DNA of 64,000 bases from assembly GCF_006542275.1 (NCBI RefSeq), contig NZ_CP041217.1:124001-188000 (forward strand), read 5' to 3'. How positions within the stretch are numbered: the first letter of the stretch is position 1; each line of letters starts with the position of its first letter. The translations under genes were made by a program, and so were the position numbers. A model generated the notes under the pieces. That model was not told the DNA's origin, did no database searches, and saw only the letters and a program-made list of their open reading frames with translations. Source of the stretch: Saccharibacillus brassicae. GTDB lineage: Bacteria; Bacillota; Bacilli; Paenibacillales; Paenibacillaceae. This document shows positions 26,612 to 35,877 of this stretch, in pieces.

Positions 26612-26884
26612 GGTGATTCCCTCTCTCTCGCTAGCGCTCGAAAATCGGGAAACCCCTTTTCTGCCCGGTGATTCCCCTCTCTCTCGCTAGCGCTCAAAAA
26701 TCGGGAATCACCTTTTTGCCCGGTGATTCCCCTCTCTCTCGCTAGCGCTCGAAAATCGGGAAACCCCTTTTCTGCCCGGTGATTCCCTCTCTTTCGCTAT
26801 CGCTCAAAAATCGGGAATCACCTTTTCTGCCCGGTGATTCCCTCTCTTTCGCTATCGCTCAAAAATCGGGAATCACCTTTGCCC
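26612..26884. repeat. Five tandem 55-56-bp hairpin repeats overlapping the dnaD stop
   Basis: Units begin at 26612, 26667, 26722, 26778 and 26833, each ggtgattccc-ctctctctcgct-agcgctc-aaaaatcggg-. Units 2, 4 and 5 end in GGGAATCACC, the exact complement of their first ten bases; units 1 and 3 end in GGGAAACCCC, showing a higher-order duplication of a unit pair. The last unit supplies the TGA of dnaD. Confidence 0.93.
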
Positions 26885-27553
26885 TCTAAATTTCTGGGAA
26901 TAGGCACGGACGTCTTCGGGCGTACGAACACGGTTCCGGCTCCACTCGAGCAGGATACGGTCGATATACCGGAAATGAAGTTTGCCTGCGAACACGGCTT
27001 CTTTCAAAGCCAGCAGGATCAACTCTTCGGGATAGCGGTCCTGGTCGATCCAGATCGAGATCGTCTCGCATTCCATCGGGGACAGAGGGCGGGCAAATTC
27101 CTGTTCGAAAATGCGGAACAGGTTGTCGACCAGCTCGGCTTCCTCTTCGGGAACGGCCGGGCGTTCGGCGCGGCGCTGGCTGCGCCGCTCCTCGGCCAGG
27201 CAGCCGGCGAGACGTTCGTACAGGCCGGCCAGGTTGTAGCGCTCGTAGCGGATGCCGGACGGCGTATCCTCGTCTTCGTGGATCGCGAGGAAGCCGTCTT
27301 TGATCAGCCGCTGGAGCCGTGCGGCCAGTTCGCCCGGTTCGAGGCCGGTCCGGTCGCGCAGCTCTTCGAGCGTCGGAAAATCGTTCAATTCGGCCTGACG
27401 GAAAGCGATGAGCTGGATCAGCAGCATCGTCTCCTCCAGGGTAAGGTCCATCTTGCGGTAAAAACGCAGCAGGGCATGGGGAAGATGAACCTGCGGCGAT
27501 TCCATCGCATAGGAGACTCCCATGGCCCAAGTCTTCCAGGCTTCGTCATTCAC
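26873..27553 (-). CDS. dnaD: DnaD-like replication initiation/primosome protein
   Basis: The 226-residue product has an N-terminal winged-helix domain (about 20-110, with LTLEETMLLIQLIAFRQAELNDFPTLEELRDRTGL) and a C-terminal DnaB/DnaD domain (about 140-215, LFRIFEQEFARPLSPMECETISIWIDQDRYPEELILLALKEAVFAGKLHFRYIDRIL...). In B. subtilis DnaD loads the helicase at oriC and at stalled forks. The start is GTG at 27553, nine bases after AGGAGG. It follows asnS by about 60 bases, as in Bacillus. Its stop codon lies in a hairpin repeat. Confidence 0.94.
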   Translation of the reverse strand: MNDEAWKTWAMGVSYAMESPQVHLPHALLRFYRKMDLTLEETMLLIQLIAFRQAELNDFPTLEELRDRTGLEPGELAARLQRLIKDGFLAIHEDEDTPSGIRYERYNLAGLYERLAGCLAEERRSQRRAERPAVPEEEAELVDNLFRIFEQEFARPLSPMECETISIWIDQDRYPEELILLALKEAVFAGKLHFRYIDRILLEWSRNRVRTPEDVRAYSQKFRGQR

Positions 27554-27610
27554 CCGCTTGTTCCTCCTTCCGCCTGCCTGATCGGCTCTTCGCAGCATGC
27601 GTAAATCGCC

Positions 27611-28906
27611 TTACGGATAGAGGCGGTACAGCATGCGCGGGAACGGAATCGTCTCCCGGACGTGATCGAGTCCGCAGATCCAGGCCACGGTGCGCTCCAG
27701 ACCCAGGCCGAAGCCGGAGTGCGGAACGGAACCGTATTTGCGCAGGTCCATATACCATTGGTACGCGTCGGACGACAGCTCATGCTGGGCAAAACGCTCT
27801 TCCATCAGCTTCGGATCGTCGATCCGCTGCGAACCCCCGATGATCTCGCCGTAGCCTTCCGGCGCGATCATGTCGGCGCACAGCACGACTTCAGGACGGT
27901 TCGGATCGGGCTTCATGTAGAACGCTTTGATCTCCGCCGGATAATGCGTAATGAAGACCGGCTTGTCGTAGTGATTGGCGATCGCGGTCTCGTGCGGCGC
28001 TCCGAAATCTTCGCCCCACGGCACGTCGAAGCCGTTGTTGTTCAGGAATTCGATCGCCTCGTCGTACGTGATGCGCGGGAACGAGCCCGTGACTTGTTCC
28101 AGCTTGCTCACGTCGCGCTCCAGCGTTTCCAGTTCCGCTTTGCAGTTGTCCAGAACGGACTGCACGACGTGGCTGACGAACTGTTCCTGAACTTCCAGGC
28201 TTTCTTCCAGTTCCACGAACGCCATCTCCGGCTCGATCATCCAGAACTCGATCAGGTGGCGGCGCGTTTTGGATTTTTCGGCGCGGAACGTCGGGCCGAA
28301 CGAGTAGACTTTGCCGAGCGCCATAGCGGCCGCTTCCATATACAGCTGTCCGCTCTGGGTCAGGTACGCGTCTTCGTCGAAATATTTGATATGGAACAGC
28401 TCGGTCGTGCCTTCGGCCGAAGACGGCGTCAGGATCGGAGGGTCCATCAGCGTGAAGCCTCTCGTATCGAAAAATTCCCGGATTGCGCGAACGATCTGCG
28501 CGCGCACGACCATGACCGCGCGCTGCTTCGTCGAACGCAGCCACAGATGGCGGTGATCCATCAGGAAGTCGACCCCGTGCTCTTTGGGCGTGATCGGATA
28601 ATCTTCGGTCAAATGCAGCACTTCGATGCCCGTTACGGTCATCTCGTAGCCGGATTTGCTGCGCGGTTCTTCGCGGACGATGCCCGTCACGTAGAGCGAG
28701 CTTTCCTGCGTCAGGCTTTTGGCATCGTTCCAGATTTCTTCCGAAACTTCGCTTTTGACGACGACGCCCTGGATATACCCGGTGCCGTCTCGAAGCTGAA
28801 GAAACTGGATTTTGCCGCTTGAGCGTTTGTTGTTGACCCAGCAGCCGATTTTGACGGTCTCGCCGACATGGCTGCTGACGCCGCGAATGTCTGTTTTGGT
28901 GGACAT
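27611..28906 (-). CDS. asnS: Asparaginyl-tRNA synthetase
   Basis: The 431-residue product charges tRNA-Asn. An N-terminal OB-fold anticodon-binding domain (about 1-105, [36 protein letters not shown]) precedes the class II core with motif 2 ([24 protein letters not shown]) and motif 3 ([28 protein letters not shown]). An in-frame ATG at 28915 is an alternative start, but it lies almost on the AGGAGAGGA site. It is probably co-transcribed with dnaD. Confidence 0.96.
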   Translation of the reverse strand: MSTKTDIRGVSSHVGETVKIGCWVNNKRSSGKIQFLQLRDGTGYIQGVVVKSEVSEEIWNDAKSLTQESSLYVTGIVREEPRSKSGYEMTVTGIEVLHLTEDYPITPKEHGVDFLMDHRHLWLRSTKQRAVMVVRAQIVRAIREFFDTRGFTLMDPPILTPSSAEGTTELFHIKYFDEDAYLTQSGQLYMEAAAMALGKVYSFGPTFRAEKSKTRRHLIEFWMIEPEMAFVELEESLEVQEQFVSHVVQSVLDNCKAELETLERDVSKLEQVTGSFPRITYDEAIEFLNNNGFDVPWGEDFGAPHETAIANHYDKPVFITHYPAEIKAFYMKPDPNRPEVVLCADMIAPEGYGEIIGGSQRIDDPKLMEERFAQHELSSDAYQWYMDLRKYGSVPHSGFGLGLERTVAWICGLDHVRETIPFPRMLYRLYP

Positions 28907-28929
28907 GCGAGTCATTCCTCTCCTGTAGG

Positions 28930-30138
28930 TTAAGCTTGGCTTTCTTCCACGATGCGGTACGTATCGCGGGCGATCACAAGTTCTTCGTTCGTCGGCACGA
29001 CGAGCACTTCCACTTTGGAATTCGGTGTGGAGATGCGGCGCGCGTCGCCGGAACGGATCTTGTTCAGTTCTTCGTCGATCTCGATGCCGAGGTACGACAG
29101 GTTGTCGCAGACCGCTTTGCGCACGATCGCGGAATTTTCGCCGACGCCGGCCGTGAACACCAGCACGTCCACGCCGTTCATCGCGGCCGCGTACGAACCG
29201 ATGTACTTGCGCAGGCGATATTCGTACATTTCAAAAGCAAGCTTCGCGTTCGGTTCGCCTTTTTCCCAGCCGTCCGTAATGTCGCGCATATCGCTGCTGA
29301 TTCCGGAAATCGCCAGCAGGCCGCTGTGCTTGTTGAGCATCGAATTCATTTCACCTACGGTCAGTTCTTCCTTGTTCATGACGTAAGGCACGATCGCCGG
29401 ATCGAGGTCGCCCGAACGCGTACCCATCATCAGGCCTTCGAGCGGAGTCATGCCCATCGAAGTATCGACGGATACGCCGCCCTGAATCGCTGTCAGGCTG
29501 CCGCCGTTGCCGATATGCGCCGTGATGATCTTGATGTCTTCGATCGGCTTGCCCAGGAACTCGGCTGCCGCGAGGCTGACGTAATAATGCGACGTGCCGT
29601 GGAATCCGTAGCGGCGCACTTTGTACTTGCTGTACAGGACGCGCGGAATAGCGTACAGATACGATCTTTCCGGCATCGTCTGGTGGAACGCGGTGTCGAA
29701 CACGACGACCTGCGGCACGCCGGGCATGTTGACTTCGGAAGCTTCGATGCCCATAACGGCCGCCGGATTGTGCAGCGGAGCCAGATCGATCAGGGCGCGA
29801 ATATTTTTCTTCGCTTCCTTGTCCACGAGTGCGGATTCGTTGAAGAATTCGCCGCCGTGCACGACGCGGTGGCCGACCGCATTGATCTCGTCGACGCTTG
29901 CGAGCACGCCGTGCGTTTTGTCGGTCAGCTTGTCGATGACTTTGCGGATCGCCGTGTTGTGTTCGAGAATCTCGCTCACTTCCACGACTTCTTCCTTATC
30001 GGCCGGCTTGTGGGTCAGAATGGACGAGTCCATCCCGATCCGCTCGACCAGACCTTTGGCCAAAACGGATTCGTCGGTCATGTCGTACAACTGATATTTA
30101 AGCGAGGAACTCCCCGAGTTGATTACGAGAACTTTCAC
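28930..30138 (-). CDS. ackA: Acetate kinase
   Basis: The 402-residue product interconverts acetyl phosphate and acetate with ADP/ATP. Signatures seen are [17 protein letters not shown] at the N-terminus, [42 protein letters not shown] and [13 protein letters not shown]. It begins with GTG, whose GTGA overlaps the stop of the upstream dehydrogenase gene, so the two are translationally coupled. No phosphotransacetylase gene is nearby. The coupling suggests a role in acyl-CoA-linked energy metabolism, which is an inference. Confidence 0.96.
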   Translation of the reverse strand: MKVLVINSGSSSLKYQLYDMTDESVLAKGLVERIGMDSSILTHKPADKEEVVEVSEILEHNTAIRKVIDKLTDKTHGVLASVDEINAVGHRVVHGGEFFNESALVDKEAKKNIRALIDLAPLHNPAAVMGIEASEVNMPGVPQVVVFDTAFHQTMPERSYLYAIPRVLYSKYKVRRYGFHGTSHYYVSLAAAEFLGKPIEDIKIITAHIGNGGSLTAIQGGVSVDTSMGMTPLEGLMMGTRSGDLDPAIVPYVMNKEELTVGEMNSMLNKHSGLLAISGISSDMRDITDGWEKGEPNAKLAFEMYEYRLRKYIGSYAAAMNGVDVLVFTAGVGENSAIVRKAVCDNLSYLGIEIDEELNKIRSGDARRISTPNSKVEVLVVPTNEELVIARDTYRIVEESQA

Positions 30139-31007
30139 AGTTTGTCACCGTCCTTGTCGTACTTGAAAAATCCTTCGCCGGTCTTCGTGCCGAGCTGTCC
30201 CGCGCGCACCATCTTTTTGAGAATGAATGCCGGACGGTACTTGATGTCCCCGTATTCGCGGAACATGCCTTCGAGCGCCGCGAGTACCGAATCCAGACCG
30301 AACCGGTCGCACATTTCGAGCGGGCCGCGGTTGAACTGGTAGCCGATACGCATCGCATCGTCGATATCCTGGGCCGAAGCCACGCCTTCTTCAAGCACAT
30401 GCAGCGCTTCGTTGATGAGCGTGCAGATCAGGCGGGTGCTGACAAAGCCCGGAGACTCGTAGACCATGATGCCTTTTTTGTCGAGCGTTTCTTCCACAAA
30501 ATATTTCGCTGCGTCGACGACATCGTCGGACGTCTTCAGCCCGCGGATCAGTTCCACGAGGTTGATCGAAGCGACCGGATAGATGAAGTGCATGCCGATC
30601 ACGCGCTCCGGGTGCATCGTGGAGCTGCCGATTTCGGTGAGGCTCAGCGCGGACGTGTTGCTCGCAAGCGTAATATGGCTCGCGCACACTTGGTCCAACT
30701 GGGCGAATACCGCTTTTTTCGCTTCCAGGTCTTCGGAGATCGTCTCGATGACGAGATCGCACGAACCGAGTTCCGCAAAATGCGTCACTTTCGCGATTCT
30801 GGACAAAGTCAGCTTTTTCTCTGCGGGGGTAATGCCCCATTTCTCCAGCTTCTTGTCCAGACTGCTTTCGATCATGCTGTACGCATGCTCAAGCTTTTCG
30901 TTGTTTTTCTCGACCAGCAGCACGTCGAGGCCGCGGGAAGCGAGCATCTCCGCGATGCCTTGTCCCATAACCCCGCCGCCTACGACGCCTATTTTTTTAA
31001 AATTCAT
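30135..31007 (-). CDS. 3-hydroxyacyl-CoA dehydrogenase (3-hydroxybutyryl-CoA type)
   Basis: The 290-residue product has an NAD-binding Rossmann domain (KIGVVGGGVMGQGIAEMLASRG at the N-terminus, LASNTSALSLTEIGSSTMHPERVIGMHFIYP with the catalytic histidine in MHF) and a C-terminal helical domain with PGFVSTRLICTLINEALHVLEEGVAS and IDDAMRIGYQFNRGPLEMCDRFGLD. The length is that of single-domain enzymes such as MmgB or Hbd, which oxidise 3-hydroxyacyl-CoA or act in the reverse direction during fermentation. It is the first gene of an operon with ackA and has its own consensus-like promoter. Confidence 0.94.
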   Translation of the reverse strand: MNFKKIGVVGGGVMGQGIAEMLASRGLDVLLVEKNNEKLEHAYSMIESSLDKKLEKWGITPAEKKLTLSRIAKVTHFAELGSCDLVIETISEDLEAKKAVFAQLDQVCASHITLASNTSALSLTEIGSSTMHPERVIGMHFIYPVASINLVELIRGLKTSDDVVDAAKYFVEETLDKKGIMVYESPGFVSTRLICTLINEALHVLEEGVASAQDIDDAMRIGYQFNRGPLEMCDRFGLDSVLAALEGMFREYGDIKYRPAFILKKMVRAGQLGTKTGEGFFKYDKDGDKL

Positions 31008-31091
31008 CTCTAGTATTCATCCTTTCTGGTCTCTCTTGCAAGATTGTCCACTCCTACAGCCGACATGAGCGTCTTGCATTCCCAACATCTA

Positions 31092-31120
31092 ATCATATCT
31101 TAGCATACCCGAAATGTAAA
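31092..31120 (-). promoter_or_regulatory. Promoter of the hydroxyacyl-CoA dehydrogenase-ackA operon
   Basis: On the minus strand TTTACA, a 17-base spacer and TATGAT, with transcription starting about 75 bases before the dehydrogenase start codon. Confidence 0.75.
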
Positions 31121-31333
31121 AAAGAAATTGCAAACCAAAAATATTCGAGTCTGCCGGAGAAGGACATACAGTCTTATCATACCTCCTTTCGACAAAGAAG
31201 TGTTCCGTCACTTGCGGATATTTTGTGAGCGTAGCGATCCATTCCGCAAACAGGTCCGCGCCGGGGCTTCGACCTCTCCCTCCTCTCCGTCCGCTTCCAA
31301 GCGGGGAACGTTCACAAGGAACGGCAGCCGCGC

Positions 31334-31382
31334 AAAAAAGCTTCCGAAACCTTCGCCGGCAGGCAAAAGTTTTCGGAAGCTT
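31334..31382 (-). terminator. Terminator after the FtsH-like gene
   Basis: AGCTTCCGAAAAC and GTTTCGGAAGCTTTTTT flank a ~20-base loop on the minus strand, about 55 bases after the stop codon. Confidence 0.9.
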
Positions 31383-31438
31383 CTCGTCAAGCAGGGAAAC
31401 GGATCTTGGAGCTTCGGCTTGGGACTTCGGCTTGAGGC

Positions 31439-32941
31439 TTACGCCGGCAGCTGTACCAATTCGCGGAACTGCGCCCGGAACTGATCGCCGGACAGCACTT
31501 CTTCGCGCATAAGGATATCGAGCGAACCTTCGAACACTTGACGGTAGCGGTCGAGTTCGCCGCGGGTCGAGTCTGTCAAAGCGCGCAAGATTTTGTCGTT
31601 ATGCTTCATTAATTCTTCCTGCGTCAGCATCTTGAGACTGACGATGCCAAGATCGGTCAGGCCCGAGACGATCATGTTCTCGACGAGGTCGAGCGCCTGC
31701 TCGAAATCGCCGCGGGACCCGGTGCTGCGGCCTCCGTAATACAGTTCTTCCGCCGCGGAACCGGCGAGAGCGATCATGATCTGCTCTTCGAGGAACTGCT
31801 TCGTGTACAGATACTGTTCTTTTTGCGGATTATGGCGAACGTAGCCGAGCGCTTGTCCGCGCGGGCTGAGCGCCACCTGGCTTACGCTGCCCGGACGCAG
31901 CACTTCGGCCATGATCGCATGTCCGAGTTCGTGAATCGCGACGCGGCGCTTTTCTTCGGCGCTCGTCTCGCGGTCCGTCTTCTCGCCGAGCATGACTTTG
32001 TCGATCGCGCGGGACAGATGCTGCTGCCCGATCACGGCCGCTTTTTCGCGCATCGCGTAGATCGCGGCTTCGTTCATGACGCTTTCGAGCTGGGCGCCCG
32101 AGAATCCGTACGCTTCTTCGGCGATCCGGTCGAGATCCGCTTCCGGCGATACCGGACGGCTTGTCGCATGCAGTTCGAGAATATGCTTGCGGCCTTTTTT
32201 GTCCGGCAGGTCCACCTGGATATGGCGGTCGAACCGTCCCGGGCGCAGCAGCGCGCTGTCGAGCATTTCTTTGCGGTTGGTCGCGGCGATAACGAGAATG
32301 CGCGGCTCTTCGTTGTTGTAGATGCCGTCCATCTCGGTCAGCAGCTGGTTCAGCGTCTGGTCGTACTCGCGCTGTTGGCCGCCTTCGCGCTTGCCGCCGA
32401 TTACGTCGATTTCGTCGATAAAAATGATCGCGCTCTGCTTTTTCTCCTGGGCTGCGCGGGTTCGCGCGTCCTTGAACAGATCGCGGACCCGGCCCGCGCC
32501 GACGCCGACATACATTTCGACGAAGTCGCTGCCCGAAGCGGCGACGAACACGGAATCGGTATAATGGGCGGCCGCTTTGGCCATGAGCGTCTTGCCGGTT
32601 CCCGGAGGGCCCGTCAGCAGGATGCCTTTGAGCGGGCGAATACCGAGCTTCTTGATCTCTTCGTGCTTAATAAGAAAATCGAGCGCTTCGCGCAGCTCCT
32701 GCTTGGAGTTGTCCTGCCCGCCGATCTGCTCGAAGGTGAACTTTTCCGGTTTTTGCTTTTTGCGTTTGCGATCCTGGGCCGCGCCGACCGCAAGTCCGCC
32801 CTTCATTTGCAGGACGGCGAAAATGCCGACGCCGACCAGTGCCAGAACGGCGAACGGCATCATGTTGACTCCGATAAAACCGAGGAAAAGAACGAGCGCC
32901 GCCGCGAAACCGATCAGTATTTCCGTTACTCCTCTAGGCAT
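31439..32941 (-). CDS. Membrane-bound FtsH-like AAA protease
   Basis: The 500-residue product has two membrane helices close together at about 8-26 and 28-46, leaving almost no external domain, unlike classical FtsH. An AAA ATPase core follows: Walker A GPPGTGKT (111-118), Walker B FIDEID (174-179), and the second region of homology [24 protein letters not shown]-terminal M41 peptidase domain has the zinc motif HELGH (337-341) and a later [13 protein letters not shown] likely giving the third ligand. It is therefore an ATP-driven membrane metalloprotease paralogue. Its start overlaps the small membrane protein's stop by eight bases; GGGGG precedes the ATG. Substrates are unknown. Confidence 0.92.
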   Translation of the reverse strand: MPRGVTEILIGFAAALVLFLGFIGVNMMPFAVLALVGVGIFAVLQMKGGLAVGAAQDRKRKKQKPEKFTFEQIGGQDNSKQELREALDFLIKHEEIKKLGIRPLKGILLTGPPGTGKTLMAKAAAHYTDSVFVAASGSDFVEMYVGVGAGRVRDLFKDARTRAAQEKKQSAIIFIDEIDVIGGKREGGQQREYDQTLNQLLTEMDGIYNNEEPRILVIAATNRKEMLDSALLRPGRFDRHIQVDLPDKKGRKHILELHATSRPVSPEADLDRIAEEAYGFSGAQLESVMNEAAIYAMREKAAVIGQQHLSRAIDKVMLGEKTDRETSAEEKRRVAIHELGHAIMAEVLRPGSVSQVALSPRGQALGYVRHNPQKEQYLYTKQFLEEQIMIALAGSAAEELYYGGRSTGSRGDFEQALDLVENMIVSGLTDLGIVSLKMLTQEELMKHNDKILRALTDSTRGELDRYRQVFEGSLDILMREEVLSGDQFRAQFRELVQLPA

Positions 32942-33479
32942 TCGTTTGTCCCCCAATTCCAGGCGCCGCATGCAGCGGCAAAATGATGTACTTGTTGGCC
33001 TGTTCATCCGAAGCGGAGCTTAAAGCCACGTAAATATAATGTTCGTCCATATCGCTTGAGATCGTATAGCCGTTATTTTCGGTTTGAATTTCGGACAGCG
33101 TGTCGGTAATGAGCGTGTACCGTTTGTTGGCCATCGCTTCGGCGACCGAGAAGGAAGCTTCTCTCCACAGCGCTTCGATATCCGGCGTGGAATGGTCGGC
33201 GATGTCGAAAACGACCGAACGGTTTTTGAGCAGTTCGCCTTCTTCTTTGCGAAGTTGGGCGACCATGCCGCGAAGATCGACATTCGATTCCAGATCGAGT
33301 TTCAACACGGCACCGTTTTGGGTAATGTCCACTTGGGCGCTGGTAACGCCTGGGTAATTCTGCAGCATTTTTGCGATAGGACGTTCGATTGCGGCCTGGC
33401 GGTACAGAAACCAGCCGCCGAGCAGGACGATCAGCGACAAAGCCGCTGTAAGGGCGATAGGCAGGATACGGATTTTCAA
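32934..33479 (-). CDS. Membrane-anchored protein coupled to the FtsH-like protease
   Basis: The 181-residue product has one membrane helix at about residues 7-27 (LPIALTAALSLIVLLGGWFLY) and a ~150-residue external domain with alternating charged and beta-like sequence (VTSAQVDITQNGAVLKLDLESNVDLRGMVAQLRKEEGELLKNRSVVFDIAD...). I do not recognise the domain. The start is TTG, nine bases after GAGGAG; an ATG in between is out of frame. Its stop overlaps the protease start by eight bases, so it may be a substrate adaptor, regulator or assembly partner; this is inferred only from coupling. Confidence 0.82.
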   Translation of the reverse strand: MKIRILPIALTAALSLIVLLGGWFLYRQAAIERPIAKMLQNYPGVTSAQVDITQNGAVLKLDLESNVDLRGMVAQLRKEEGELLKNRSVVFDIADHSTPDIEALWREASFSVAEAMANKRYTLITDTLSEIQTENNGYTISSDMDEHYIYVALSSASDEQANKYIILPLHAAPGIGGQTNA

Positions 33480-33804
33480 TGGGCATTTCTCCTCTTCATG
33501 CTGTGTTTGAAATTCGGACACGAGTATGACATCCATCATCGATACGACGCCGTTTTGAGCATTTTCGCAAAATGCTTTTTGGCGCACGCAAAACCGTCGA
33601 ACCATCAACGATCGTTTCCTTCTATAATCCAAATTTACCTCGTCGTTAAAAATAAGTATATCACACCGTTTTCCCATTTTCTAATTCGCGCGGCTCTTCA
33701 CGGGTGCTTGCTTGGCACGGTTTTGGCGATCCAAACGTCGATTTTCCGCCTGCTTCTTCCTAGAAGCGTGCAAAAACGCGCAGCGATCATAATCATAGTA
33801 CATA

Positions 33805-33840
33805 CCAAAAGCCTCTCCCCGTCCGGGGAGAGGCTTTTGG
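33805..33840. terminator. Perfect palindromic terminator
   Basis: CCAAAAGCCTCTCCCC, loop GTCC and its exact complement. It works on either strand, but no plus-strand gene ends here. Confidence 0.85.
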
Positions 33841-33945
33841 TTATCGAGCCGGCTTCGGCTCAGTCTGCGCGAAACAGGCGACGGATGCGGCGTACCTGAC
33901 TTACCCGACTTATCCGACCTTTTCCGACGTATCCGAGGAACGCCG

Positions 33946-33983
33946 AAAAAACCCGACTCTCCATTTCGGAGAATCGGGTTTTT
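33946..33983 (-). terminator. Terminator after ypmB
   Basis: AAAAACCCGATTCTCC, loop GAAAT and GGAGAGTCGGGTTTTTT on the minus strand, about 40 bases after the ypmB stop. Confidence 0.9.
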
Positions 33984-34022
33984 CTATACGCTACGCGCCG
34001 GAAGATTGCCGAACACTTCGGC

Positions 34023-34541
34023 TTACCAATCCGGCAGATCGAACGCTTCTCCGACGGCGCTGCCGTCTTTGAGACTGTAGAAGCGGTAGTAATGCGTATC
34101 TTGCTGTTCGTAGAACACCTGCCAGACGTACTGGTTGCCGTACACGCCCGGAAGCATCCGGATCAGTTTGGCGTCCGGAAGCTGAGCTTCCGCCCGGTCC
34201 CACATGTCTTCCCGGGTAATCGTTCCGGCGACCGGCATCGAGCGAAACGCGTTCTCGCCCGCTGCCGGCGTGCCTTCCGGCGTATATTTGAGCCAGACGT
34301 ACTGTTCCTCGCCGGACGCCGTCGTTCCTTGAACGACCCAGAAGATCGAATTTTCGCCCCAGACCCATTTGTCGGCCCGTTCGATTTCCGTCAGCTGTCC
34401 CTGCGTGCGCGCCGAAGCGATCGCCGCGTTGCGTTCGTCCGTTCTGCCCTGCATCGAGAGCATATAGTACAAATAAGCTCCCGCCAGCAAAATCAGCACG
34501 ACGAGCAGGGTCAGCAAAATGACTTTGGTGCGCTTGCTCAC
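34023..34541 (-). CDS. ypmB: YpmB-like membrane-anchored protein (DUF5590)
   Basis: The 172-residue product has one membrane helix at about 8-28 (VILLTLLVVLILLAGAYLYYM) and an external domain of PepSY-like character (ADKWVWGENSIFWVVQGTTASGEEQYVWLKYTPEG and YVWQVFYEQQDTHYYRFYSLKDG). B. subtilis YpmB sits near dinG and asnS, and the gene is close to dinG here. The start is GTG with GGAGG nine bases upstream. Function is unknown. Confidence 0.8.
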   Translation of the reverse strand: MSKRTKVILLTLLVVLILLAGAYLYYMLSMQGRTDERNAAIASARTQGQLTEIERADKWVWGENSIFWVVQGTTASGEEQYVWLKYTPEGTPAAGENAFRSMPVAGTITREDMWDRAEAQLPDAKLIRMLPGVYGNQYVWQVFYEQQDTHYYRFYSLKDGSAVGEAFDLPDW

Positions 34542-34566
34542 GTTGTGTATCCTCCCGATGTCCGGC

Positions 34567-35877
34567 TTAGCGGGCCAACAGCCCTTCGAAAGCCGACTGG
34601 GCCTCGAACCGGATTTTCTCTTCGTCCAGCGTCAGGCACTCGCGGTTCTTGACGATCTGGATGCCGTCTACCCATACATGCCGCACGTCCTGACCGGCCG
34701 CCGAATACACGAGATGCGACACGTAATCGGTGCGCGGCAGGAAATGGGCCTGCTCGATATCGAGCGCGACGAAGTCCGCTTTCATGCCGGCTTCGAGCGT
34801 GCCCAGATTGTCGAGGTACAGCGACTGCGCGCCATGCAGCGTCGCCATGCGCAGCGCTTCGGCTGCCGGCACGGCGGTCGGATCGCCCGACACGCCTTTG
34901 TGGATCAGCGCGGCCAGACGCATCTCTTCGAACATGTCGAGATTGTTGTTGCTGGCCGCGCCGTCTGTGCCGAGCGACACGACGACGCCCGCTTTGAGCA
35001 GCTGCGGCACTTTCGCCACGCCGCTCGCAAGCTTCAGGTTGCTGCCCGGATTGTGCGAGACGGCTACCCGGTTGGCCGCAAGCATCGCGATCTCTTCGTC
35101 CGTCAAATGGACGGCATGCGCCACCATCGACGGGCGGGAGAAGAAGCCGAGCTTCTCCAGATGCGCGACCGGACGCAGCCCGTATTCGCGTACGTTCTGC
35201 TCCACTTCCGCCGCCGTTTCCGACATATGCGTATGCAGCGGCAGATCCAGATCGTGCGCCGCCTGCACGAAACGCTCGATAAAAGCGGGCGGGCACGTAT
35301 AAGGCGCGTGCGGCGACATCATGACCGTGATGCGTCCATCCGCCTGGCCATGCCAGTTTTTGGCGAACGAAATCGCGTCGTTCAGCTTGTCGTCTTGTTC
35401 CTGCTGCGAGCACAGCCCGATTACGCCGCGCGTCAGCGACGCCCGCATGCCGGATTGGACGACCGCTTCGGCCACGCGGTCCATATGGTCGTACATGTCG
35501 AGGAACGTCGTCGTGCCGCTTTTGAGCATCTCGACGATCGACAGCGAACTACCCCAGTACACGTCGTCCGACGTGAACTTGGCTTCCATCGGCCACATTT
35601 TGGTCTGCAGCCATTCCTGCAGCACCATATCGTCGCCGTATCCGCGCAGCAGCGACATGGCCGTATGGCCGTGGCTGTTGACGAGACCCGGCATAAACAG
35701 CAGCCCTTTGCCGTCGATCGACGGCAGGTCGCGCGCGTCTTCCGGTTCTTCGGTTCCGATATAGGCGATGGTGTCTCCGTCGACGATCATGCAGCCGCGA
35801 ACGACCCCTTCACGCTCGCCGGTGGCGAAGACGCCGTTTCTAACGATCCATTTAGTCGGATGGTTTGTCGTTGTCAT
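34567..35877 (-). CDS. Amidohydrolase, likely S-adenosylhomocysteine/5'-methylthioadenosine deaminase
   Basis: The 436-residue product is a metal-dependent hydrolase. Metal-binding sites seen are VNSHGHT (near residue 70), HTHMSE, AHAVHL and LGTDGAASNN. The layout and MSPHAPYTC match the MtaD/SAH deaminase family, which converts adenosine-type nucleosides to inosine forms; a related chlorohydrolase-type enzyme is possible. The start at 35877 overlaps the rex stop by 26 bases, with AAAGGA upstream. It is in the dinG-rex-ypmB transcript. Confidence 0.87.
   Translation of the reverse strand: MTTTNHPTKWIVRNGVFATGEREGVVRGCMIVDGDTIAYIGTEEPEDARDLPSIDGKGLLFMPGLVNSHGHTAMSLLRGYGDDMVLQEWLQTKMWPMEAKFTSDDVYWGSSLSIVEMLKSGTTTFLDMYDHMDRVAEAVVQSGMRASLTRGVIGLCSQQEQDDKLNDAISFAKNWHGQADGRITVMMSPHAPYTCPPAFIERFVQAAHDLDLPLHTHMSETAAEVEQNVREYGLRPVAHLEKLGFFSRPSMVAHAVHLTDEEIAMLAANRVAVSHNPGSNLKLASGVAKVPQLLKAGVVVSLGTDGAASNNNLDMFEEMRLAALIHKGVSGDPTAVPAAEALRMATLHGAQSLYLDNLGTLEAGMKADFVALDIEQAHFLPRTDYVSHLVYSAAGQDVRHVWVDGIQIVKNRECLTLDEEKIRFEAQSAFEGLLAR

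Larger units (their letters stand above)
25929..26872. other. Gene-free, repeat-rich intergenic stretch
   Basis: About 940 bases between the LplC-like permease and dnaD. It contains, in order, a degenerate GAGCGTTTGAGCGTG-type repeat with a perfect 45-bp tandem duplication, three related hairpins, a segment with AAATAAGTGCACTTACGTCGTT-like elements, two face-to-face terminators and five 55-bp hairpin repeats. The plus-strand ORF at 26171-26431 runs through the hairpins and is not convincing as a gene. Confidence 0.8.
31008..31438. other. Intergenic stretch with a promoter and a terminator
   Basis: About 430 bases between the AAA protease and the dehydrogenase. It holds the protease gene's terminator (31334-31382), the dehydrogenase promoter (31092-31120) and a possible 24-codon ORF on the minus strand at 31093-31167 behind a perfect AAAGGAGGT. 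Confidence 0.8.
33480..34022. other. Gene-free stretch upstream of the protease pair
   Basis: About 540 bases. It holds a candidate extended -10 promoter on the minus strand (TGATATACT at 33655-33663), a small hairpin AGCATTTT-CGC-AAAATGCT at 33558-33576 in the likely leader, a perfect 16-bp-arm palindromic terminator at 33805-33840, a tract of cttatccga-like repeats at about 33893-33937 and a second terminator at 33946-33983. No gene is apparent. Confidence 0.7.

Noticed and set aside
26612..26884. CRISPR-like array
   Set aside because: The units are contiguous hairpin repeats of 55 bases; there are no unique spacers of constant length and no cas genes nearby.
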